A DNA stretch of 37,745 bases from Acidobacteriaceae bacterium (GTDB taxonomy: Bacteria > Acidobacteriota > Terriglobia > Terriglobales > Acidobacteriaceae): the NCBI GenBank assembly GCA_027307045.1, contig DAHUXR010000042.1, positions 1 through 37,745 on the forward strand, in the 5' to 3' direction. This document shows, one piece after another, positions 32,114 to 37,745 of this stretch. A model generated the notes under the pieces. That model searched no databases. It had not been told where the DNA came from and saw only the letters and a list, made by a program, of their open reading frames with translations. The first letter of the stretch is position 1; each line of letters starts with the position of its first letter. A program made the translations under genes and the position numbers.

Positions 32114-32845
32114 TCAACCGCTAAACGCCAGCAAATCAGTGCCGCAGGCAAAACATGCGTCTGGATCATGGGCCTGAAGCTGCTCAAAAGAGTAGATTCC
32201 AGTCGCCAGCGCAATCACCGGCGCGCCCACCGTGCGTGCTGCGTCAATATCGGACGGTGTGTCTCCGACAACAGTCACAGAAGCATTTCCGCCCAGGCGT
32301 TGGCGCGCGAGGTCAATTCCGTGCTGAAAGATCTCAGCACGCAATTCTCGCGGAAAAGAAAATGACGCGAAAGCGAACATCGGCCTTAAGCCGGCTTTTT
32401 CCAGCTTAAGCCAACCTACGGTTTCAAGATTCCCTGAAGCCGCTCCCAGCAGCTTGCCCCGGCCTTGAAGATAGTTGATCAGTTCCAGAATCGATGGGCA
32501 AAGCTCAGGATTCAGCTGCGTCCGGTTCTGCTGTACCTCGGCGCACATCCGGGCCACGATCTGTGGCATATGCTTGTCAATGGCACGGTCACGCAGGCCT
32601 GCGCGTTGCAGTACGGCCCGCAGGATTCCTACGTCAGTATTGCCGTGAACGGGCACGCCTTCAATACTGGCTTCAATCCCAAGGACGTCGCGTATGGCCG
32701 TGCGGAAGGCAAAATAGTGGACCGCGTCGCGGCTGTTGAGCAGCGTGCCGTCAATATCGAAGAGAAAAGCGTCGGCGCTGTCCCAGTGGAATCCGGGACG
32801 CACAAACGCTCTTTCTCCCTCGGGATCTGGAGCCAGGTTTGACAC
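32114..32845 (-). CDS. HAD family hydrolase (phosphoglycolate phosphatase-like)
   Basis: The gene encodes 243 residues from a GTG start. Motif I is FLFDIDGTLLNS (about 27-38, nucleophile Asp). A helical cap follows (VHYFAFRTAIRDVLGI). Motif II is probably in LLGAASGN, motif III is a Lys near KLEKAGL, and motif IV is VVGDTPSDIDAAR near 200. It is a cytoplasmic phosphatase of the Gph/beta-phosphoglucomutase-like subfamily I; the substrate is unknown. I see no obvious ribosome binding site before the GTG. It lies 35 bp after the Fis-like gene on the same strand. Confidence 0.85.
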   Translation of the reverse strand: MSNLAPDPEGERAFVRPGFHWDSADAFLFDIDGTLLNSRDAVHYFAFRTAIRDVLGIEASIEGVPVHGNTDVGILRAVLQRAGLRDRAIDKHMPQIVARMCAEVQQNRTQLNPELCPSILELINYLQGRGKLLGAASGNLETVGWLKLEKAGLRPMFAFASFSFPRELRAEIFQHGIDLARQRLGGNASVTVVGDTPSDIDAARTVGAPVIALATGIYSFEQLQAHDPDACFACGTDLLAFSG

Positions 32846-32880
32846 GTTAAGTTGGATTCAATTGCAGGGAGAGCCGCGTG

Positions 32881-33162
32881 CTAGCGGACCAGCTTTTGTT
32901 TGTCCAATAGCGGGGGCTTTTCGCTTCGTACAGGCCGCCGCCCGCCGTCGCGCAGCTGGCGGACATCCAGCTTCAACTCAGCGATCGTCCGGCTGAGCGT
33001 GTTACGGTGCATGCCCAATTCACGGGCAGCTTTGCACTGGTTTCCCCGGTTCTGCTGCAGGACGTTCACGATGAAGCGCTTCTTAAATTCACGCACGGCT
33101 TCAGAGTAGAGAATGCCGCTGCTATACATTTGCGCTACGAGTGCTTCGAGCTGGTCCTTCAC
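32881..33162 (-). CDS. Small Fis-type helix-turn-helix protein
   Basis: The gene encodes 93 residues from a GTG start with an excellent ribosome binding site (GAGGAG, 5 bp upstream). The central region has EFKKRFIVNVLQQNRGNQCK followed by AARELGMHRNTLSRTI, the Fis/NtrC C-terminal DNA-binding helix-turn-helix (about 43-63). The tail is basic (RDGGRRPVRSEKP). It lacks the ATPase and receiver domains of NtrC-like activators, so it resembles a stand-alone nucleoid or regulatory protein. The gene lies between HAD and cvpA, all on the minus strand. Confidence 0.8.
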   Translation of the reverse strand: MKDQLEALVAQMYSSGILYSEAVREFKKRFIVNVLQQNRGNQCKAARELGMHRNTLSRTIAELKLDVRQLRDGGRRPVRSEKPPLLDKQKLVR

Positions 33163-33299
33163 AGAGTCTCCTCACTTTCCAGATGCGCCAATCTTTTGTT
33201 TTTGTCGCTTTGCTCCAAACCGCCACGCAGCTTGCTCCGGCCGCAGATGTCTTGCACCTGCTGCAGGACGCTTGGCGCGTGTTCGGCCTCGCGGCTTAT

Positions 33300-33833
33300 T
33301 CACTTATGTGTCGCTCCCGGACTGGGCCCTCCGCGGAGTTTGATGATCCCGGCGCGAAACTTCTCGCGGACATCGGAAGGCGCCAGCCAGCTTGCGCCAC
33401 GTCCCGCCACCAGAAAGTAACTTGCCAGTTGTGAGCCAGACAGCTCTGTTGACTCAGGTACAAAGGCCGTGATCGCCATTAACCCGGCGGTCACAATCAC
33501 CATGCCGCGAACAAAACCAAACGCTGCTCCCAGCGCGCGATCAACCGATCGGAGCCCTGCTTCGTGCACCATCCAACGGGCTATCCTTGCAAGAGCGCCC
33601 GCCAGCAGGACCACTGACACAAAAATCGTAAGAAAGCCCGCCAAGTCGGCAAACGCCGGCAACTTGACGTACTGCAAATACCACGGGGAAAGCTTGCCGT
33701 ACCCCCACGCTGCCAGCAAATACCCCACCACCGCGCCTGCCAGGCAAATAACTTCAAAAAAGAATCCCTGGGCCGCCGCCAGAAGCGCCGATAAGAGCAT
33801 GATCACGAGGATGATCCAATCAAGCGCGTTCAT
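33300..33833 (-). CDS. CvpA family membrane protein
   Basis: The gene encodes 177 residues from the ATG at 33833. The N-terminal four-helix membrane region begins with MNALDWIILVIMLLSALLAA, the standard CvpA opening (n-x-x-D-x-I-I), and continues with FFFEVICLAGAVVGYLLAAW, LAGFLTIFVSVVLLAGALA and GFVRGMVIVTAGLMAI. CvpA proteins are inner-membrane proteins linked to colicin V production, purine metabolism and envelope stress. It starts 12 bp downstream of purC, so the two are co-transcribed, which fits the known cvpA-pur association. Confidence 0.88.
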   Translation of the reverse strand: MNALDWIILVIMLLSALLAAAQGFFFEVICLAGAVVGYLLAAWGYGKLSPWYLQYVKLPAFADLAGFLTIFVSVVLLAGALARIARWMVHEAGLRSVDRALGAAFGFVRGMVIVTAGLMAITAFVPESTELSGSQLASYFLVAGRGASWLAPSDVREKFRAGIIKLRGGPSPGATHK

Positions 33834-33845
33834 GCCATCGGCTTC

Positions 33846-34760
33846 TCAACCTGCGGGCAACTCGCGTCCCGCCAGAATCCTGTATGCCTCTATGTACTTC
33901 TCGCTGGTCTTGCGTGCAACATCTTCCGGCAATGAAGGCGCAGGAGGTTGCTTGTTCCACTTGATCGCTTCCAGATAGTCGCGAACAAACTGTTTGTCGA
34001 ATGATTCCTGCGCTTTGCCCGGCTGATATTTATCCGCAGGCCAGAAACGCGACGAATCCGGCGTAAGGACTTCATCAGCCAGGATGAGGCCCTGCGATGT
34101 CTGGCCGAACTCAAATTTGGTATCGGCAATTATGATGCCGCGTCCGGCTGCGTAGTCGGCTGCCGTCTTATAAATCTTTAACGTTAAATCGCGCAGTTTC
34201 TCTGCCAGCTCTTTTCCCGTGCGCTTGGCCATTTCTTCGATCGAAATATTTTCGTCGTGGCCGGTCAGTGCTTTCGTGGCCGGCGTAAAGATAGGTTCGG
34301 GCAGCTTGTCGGATTCTCTAAGTCCCGCCGGGAGTTTGATGCCGCAAACCGCGCCGGTCTGCTGGTACTCTTTCCATCCCGATCCGGAAAGATATCCGCG
34401 CGCGACGCATTCAATGTCAATCATCTGCGCTTTCGTCACCAGCATGGAGCGGCCGCGCAGATCGTCAGCATACTTTTTTAGAGGAGCAGGGTACTGGTCC
34501 ACGTCGGCCGTGATCAGATGGTTCTTGACCACGTCTTTCAGGAAATCAAACCAGAAAAGCGAGAGCTGCGTAAGCACGCGGCCCTTTTCCGGGATTCCAG
34601 TGGCAAGAACATAATCGAAAGCTGAGATGCGGTCTGTGGCGACGAACAGAAGTTGTTCGTTCAGGCTGTATAAATCGCGTACCTTGCCGCGAGCATGGAG
34701 TGTGAGCTCCGGGAAATCAGTTTGCAGAAGAATTCGGCTTTGGGCGCTTTGACTTGTCAT
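33846..34760 (-). CDS. purC: Phosphoribosylaminoimidazole-succinocarboxamide synthase
   Basis: The gene encodes 304 residues from the ATG at 34760. The motifs are the nucleotide-binding [20 protein letters not shown] with [36 protein letters not shown], and [12 protein letters not shown] towards the C-terminus, with [14 protein letters not shown]. It joins aspartate to CAIR in purine synthesis. At about 300 residues it is the longer bacterial/yeast-like form rather than the 240-residue E. coli form. It is preceded by a near-consensus promoter and followed by cvpA. Confidence 0.96.
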   Translation of the reverse strand: MTSQSAQSRILLQTDFPELTLHARGKVRDLYSLNEQLLFVATDRISAFDYVLATGIPEKGRVLTQLSLFWFDFLKDVVKNHLITADVDQYPAPLKKYADDLRGRSMLVTKAQMIDIECVARGYLSGSGWKEYQQTGAVCGIKLPAGLRESDKLPEPIFTPATKALTGHDENISIEEMAKRTGKELAEKLRDLTLKIYKTAADYAAGRGIIIADTKFEFGQTSQGLILADEVLTPDSSRFWPADKYQPGKAQESFDKQFVRDYLEAIKWNKQPPAPSLPEDVARKTSEKYIEAYRILAGRELPAG

Positions 34761-34785
34761 GGCAGAAATACGTAGGCGAGGACGT

Positions 34786-34813
34786 ATTCTAGCCTCTCAA
34801 CTATTTTTGTCAA
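34786..34813 (-). promoter_or_regulatory. Predicted sigma70-type promoter of purC-cvpA
   Basis: On the minus strand a perfect TTGACA (34808-34813) and TAGAAT (34786-34791) are 16 bp apart. Transcription would begin about 20 nt before the purC ATG. No purine-operator or riboswitch motif is visible in so short a leader. Confidence 0.75.
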
Positions 34814-35108
34814 CCATGGAAATTGAAAATTTAAGACGTGCAAACAAATGCATCGTATGAAAAAGCCCCGGGAATTTCACAAGCCATGGAACCCGCATGA
34901 ATCAAGGATTTTCTCGCATTGATTTTCACGGGACTTTGTAGTACCGGTTACTAAAACTTAAACCTCGCCCGAAAAATATTTTTTCAAAACTGCAAAAATA
35001 TCGGCGTCCGGAATTTCGCAACGCATCCGGAGGCGGACTGCAACTGAATGCCGGTTCAGGGAATGCGCTTGACGAAGAAAAAAATCTTTGAATGAGATCT
35101 AAAGAAAA
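34814..35108. other. AT-rich intergenic region between purC and the L,D-transpeptidase gene
   Basis: About 295 bp hold no gene on either strand. On the minus strand, just after the transpeptidase stop, TCTTT...AAAGA followed by seven T (35072-35101) could be a weak terminator. The centre (34970-34996, AAAAATATTTTTTC) is strongly AT-rich. Confidence 0.4.
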
Positions 35109-35606
35109 CTACGGGCGGATCTCAACCCTTGTTCCCACCGGAACCAGCTTCCAGATTTCTTCAATCTCAGCGTTGGTTACGGCGATGCAGCCATCGGTCC
35201 AGTCGGTTTGGCGGTGCAGAGGTCCCAGATAAGCAAAAGGCCTGGCCAGTCCATGAATCATGATTGCGCCGCCGGGCCGTGCACCGAGGCTGCGCGCTCT
35301 TTGTTGATCTGCCGCGCTGGGATAGGAGATGTGCAGCGACAAATGGAATTGGCTATGCTGATTTTTTGAGTCGATTACGTACTCGCCCTCGGGCGTCTTG
35401 TGATCGCCTTCAACCTGCTTCGGGCCCACAGGGACTGATCCAAGAGCCACTTTATAGGTCTTGAGAACCTTGCTGCCGCTGAACAGCGTCATGCTGTGAG
35501 CAGATTTCAAGATGACTATCTTATCCGCCTGAATCGGGGCAGCAGCCGCTCCGCAGCTTAGTGCCAGGATGAGGACAACCGTGAGTTGAATGCGGCCATC
35601 GCGCAT
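35109..35606 (-). CDS. L,D-transpeptidase (YkuD/ErfK family)
   Basis: The gene encodes 165 residues from the ATG at 35606 (AGG 8 bp upstream). The upstream in-frame ATG at 35660 would overlap smc and lacks a signal sequence. The signal peptide is RIQLTVVLILALSCGAAAA. The YkuD domain follows, with GDHKTPEGEYVID (68-80), the histidine of MIHGLA (H119), and the catalytic cysteine in TDGCIAVTN (C140). It cross-links peptidoglycan or attaches proteins to it, using a cysteine instead of a penicillin-binding serine. It lies 13 bp after smc, so it is probably co-transcribed. Confidence 0.88.
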   Translation of the reverse strand: MRDGRIQLTVVLILALSCGAAAAPIQADKIVILKSAHSMTLFSGSKVLKTYKVALGSVPVGPKQVEGDHKTPEGEYVIDSKNQHSQFHLSLHISYPSAADQQRARSLGARPGGAIMIHGLARPFAYLGPLHRQTDWTDGCIAVTNAEIEEIWKLVPVGTRVEIRP

Positions 35607-35619
35607 ATCGCCTGGACGT

Positions 35620-37745
35620 TTAAGCTGAAGCTGCCCGCGGCATTCCGCTTTCCGCGCCAAACTTCACGGAGACGATCTTCGATACACCCGGCTCCTGCAT
35701 GGTCACGCCATACATGACCGGCGCAATCGACATCGTCTTTTTGCTGTGCGTGATGATGATGAACTGCGTTTGCACGGCCATTTCCCTGATTAGTTCTGTA
35801 AAGCGCCCGATGTTGGCTTCGTCCAGCGGCGCGTCCACTTCGTCCAGGATGCAGAACGGGCTGGGCTGATACTGGAAGATGCCGACCAGCAATGACAGCG
35901 CCGTGAGGGCCTTTTCTCCGCCGGAAAGCAGAAGCACGTTTTGTAGCTTTTTGCCCGGAGGCGAAGCCACCACGTCGATGCCGCTTTCTGCCGTGTTCTG
36001 CTCGTCTGTCAGGCGCATGAAGGCCTGGCCGCCGCCAAACAACTTGCGGAAGGTGAACTGGAAATTCTCATTGATTCGGTCAAACGCTTCCTGGAACTTC
36101 TGCCGTGAGAATTCGTCGATCTCCTTGATTGTGGCCTGCGTGTTTTCGATGGACTCCAGCAGGTCCTTGCGCTGCGTTTCCAGAAACTGGTGGCGCGTCT
36201 CAGTCTCCTTGAATTCCTCCAGGGCCATCATGTTGACCGGGCCCATGTTGTCCAGCTTCGTGCGCATCTCGCGGTAAGCGTTTTCATCCAGCGCCAGCTG
36301 CTCACCTTCAACCAACGGAATTTCTGTGTTCGCGCGCAGGTCATCGGCGCTGATTCCTAGCTCGTTCAAGCAGGATTCAGCCATGTGCGCCAGGTCAGAC
36401 TGCAACTTCGCCAGCAGCGTGCCAATCTCGCTCTTGCGCTCGCGCGCGGCATCCAACTCAAGGCGCGCGCCTTTCAGTTCCTGATCGATTTCCGCAATGC
36501 GGGCGCGGACCTGATCAGACTCGTGTTGTAGCTGTACTCCGGTGGCTTCGGCCGCGGATTTCTCGGCGCTCAGTGCTTCCAGCCGGTCAGCGATCTGCAT
36601 GTTCTCCGCTTCGCGCTGGACTTTTTCTGCTGCCGCAGAATGGATCTGCGTTTGCAACGACTCCACTCGCTGCTTGGCTTCTGCCGCAAGCGCCTCGATC
36701 CGTTCCAGTGCAGATGCCGCTGTGCGGCGACGCTCTTCCACCACGGCCAAATGCGCCGCAGCCTGGGAAGCTGTCTGCGCCGCTTCGTCGCGCGCAGTCT
36801 TCAGCGAGACTACGCGCTGCTGCGCTACTTTCATCTCGTCTTCCAGCGCCTGCCGCTTCTGTTCCAGCCCTTCCGCCTGCTCGCGCTTTTCCGCAACAAC
36901 AAGTTCTTTTTCGTTGCGGGCAGAGCGTGTACGCTCAATCTCCAAACGATACGTATTCAGGCGCTGCTCCGTGCGTGCCAGATCGGACTCCATCTGCTTG
37001 AGCGCATGCCCTGAGGTAAGTGCCTGCTTTTCCGCTTCACGGCGTTCTTCTTCCAGCGTGCTGAGCAGCTTGCTCAATTCTGTAAGTTCACGGCCCAGCG
37101 TCTGCACGCGCGCCTGCTCGTTCCGGATGGCTGCTTCCAGGTCAGAAGCAATCTTGCCAATCTCGCGCAGTTCGCGCTTCAGTGAAAGAGGGCCTTCTTT
37201 GCGCTGCTTGCCGCCGGTAACGGTCACGTTGTGGAAACACTCGCCGGTGGCGGAGAGGAAATAGGCATCAGGATTTTCCAGCGCCAGATTGCGGGCGATG
37301 CTGGCGTCTGCCGTAATGTAACCATCCCGCAGCTTGGGCAGCACAACTTCAAGCGAACGGCCAAAGCCATCGAGAACGCGAATGCAGTTCTTCAGCGAGA
37401 CCAGCTCTTCGTGCCGCTCTGAAGTCGGCGCCGGAGCGTCACTGGCGACAAACGAAAACCGCGCCTGCGCGTCTTCAGGATGGACAAGGAAAGTCGCGCG
37501 GCCATCAACATCGGACTGCAGCAGCCGCATGCCTTCATTGGCCGAATCCCATGACTTGACCACGACGTAATTCAACTCATCGCGAAGGAATTCTTCCACC
37601 ACGCCTTCATAGCGCGTCTCGACCTCAAGAAAATCTGCCAGCACTCCAGCCGGCGTGAAGCCGTGGCCCATGGCGTTCGACTGGAACAGCCGCTTCACTG
37701 ACTCAGTGGAGTAGCCGTGTTCATTAATGACAGACTCCAGCGAAC
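35620..37745 (-). CDS. smc: Chromosome segregation protein SMC, C-terminal part (5' end outside window)
   Basis: About 707 residues are visible, and the frame is open to the window edge; the GTG at 37698 is internal. The visible part begins in the hinge (VKRLFQSNAMGHGFTPAGVL), followed by a long coiled coil rich in Glu, Arg, Gln and Ala (about 190-540 of the visible part). It ends in the ABC-type head, with signature motif LLSGGEKALTALSLLVG, Walker B in FCILDEVDAPLDEANIGRF and the D-loop/H-switch region IITHSKKTM. The Walker A part of the head is upstream of the window. It condenses and segregates the chromosome with ScpA/ScpB, which are not seen here. Confidence 0.95.
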   Translation of the reverse strand, partial: SLESVINEHGYSTESVKRLFQSNAMGHGFTPAGVLADFLEVETRYEGVVEEFLRDELNYVVVKSWDSANEGMRLLQSDVDGRATFLVHPEDAQARFSFVASDAPAPTSERHEELVSLKNCIRVLDGFGRSLEVVLPKLRDGYITADASIARNLALENPDAYFLSATGECFHNVTVTGGKQRKEGPLSLKRELREIGKIASDLEAAIRNEQARVQTLGRELTELSKLLSTLEEERREAEKQALTSGHALKQMESDLARTEQRLNTYRLEIERTRSARNEKELVVAEKREQAEGLEQKRQALEDEMKVAQQRVVSLKTARDEAAQTASQAAAHLAVVEERRRTAASALERIEALAAEAKQRVESLQTQIHSAAAEKVQREAENMQIADRLEALSAEKSAAEATGVQLQHESDQVRARIAEIDQELKGARLELDAARERKSEIGTLLAKLQSDLAHMAESCLNELGISADDLRANTEIPLVEGEQLALDENAYREMRTKLDNMGPVNMMALEEFKETETRHQFLETQRKDLLESIENTQATIKEIDEFSRQKFQEAFDRINENFQFTFRKLFGGGQAFMRLTDEQNTAESGIDVVASPPGKKLQNVLLLSGGEKALTALSLLVGIFQYQPSPFCILDEVDAPLDEANIGRFTELIREMAVQTQFIIITHSKKTMSIAPVMYGVTMQEPGVSKIVSVKFGAESGMPRAASA

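Overview
The window looks like chromosomal DNA of an Acidobacteriota species, probably class Terriglobia (Koribacter/Angelobacter-like). The evidence is a set of lineage-typical families: a HEAT-repeat protein followed by paired DUF4097 proteins, a DUF5715 protein, an N-terminal fragment of the duplicated orphan permease (ADOP) type, a secreted phospholipase C-like phosphoesterase, and many short palindromic intergenic repeats. This assignment is inference from gene content; no rRNA is present.

Layout. 1-2.2 kb: the end of a HEAT-repeat protein and two exported DUF4097 beta-repeat proteins. 2.2-2.8 kb: a DUF433/DUF5615 toxin-antitoxin-like pair whose first gene carries an apparent one-base frameshift. 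2.8-5.0 kb (minus): an overlapping pair, a DUF5715 protein with M15-like zinc motifs and an M19 membrane dipeptidase. 5.7-6.5 kb: an unknown membrane protein. 6.5-10.4 kb (minus): a succinate dehydrogenase operon, sdhC-sdhA-small membrane ORF-sdhB, with a good sigma70-type promoter and a perfect CRP/FNR-type palindrome in front. 10.5-12 kb (minus): a phospholipase C-like lipoprotein with an intrinsic terminator. 12.2-13.8 kb: an accessory patch with a truncated permease, a cluster of palindromes, an unknown CxxC protein, and a GIY-YIG nuclease gene enclosed by roughly 115-bp inverted repeats. 13.9 kb: tRNA-Val(CAC). 14.2-19.3 kb: an R/N/Q/G-rich protein with a receiver-like domain, a small secreted protein, an alpha/beta hydrolase and polX (divergent, with a 35-bp inverted repeat between them), and a membrane-anchored unknown. 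19.5-24.9 kb: a tight dnaE-accA-GHMP kinase operon. 24.95-26.27 kb: a gene-free, repeat-rich stretch that includes an 'empty' relative of the GIY-YIG element. 26.3-30.1 kb: an exported unknown, nadE, and a DsbC/DsbA-like thiol oxidoreductase. 30.2-37.7 kb (minus): an orphan TPR-secretin, a HAD phosphatase, a Fis-like regulator, cvpA, purC, an L,D-transpeptidase, and the C-terminal two thirds of smc, cut by the window edge.

Most of the window is housekeeping: DNA replication and repair, fatty acid, NAD and purine synthesis, respiration, chromosome segregation and cell wall. The most unusual item is the pair of related inverted-repeat elements at 13.2-13.8 kb and 25.2-25.4 kb. One encloses a GIY-YIG nuclease and the other is a gene-less derivative, which suggests a nuclease-associated mobile repeat. 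Other points of interest are the CRP-like control site on the sdh operon, an extra small membrane protein inside that operon, and the predicted D-peptide hydrolase pair.
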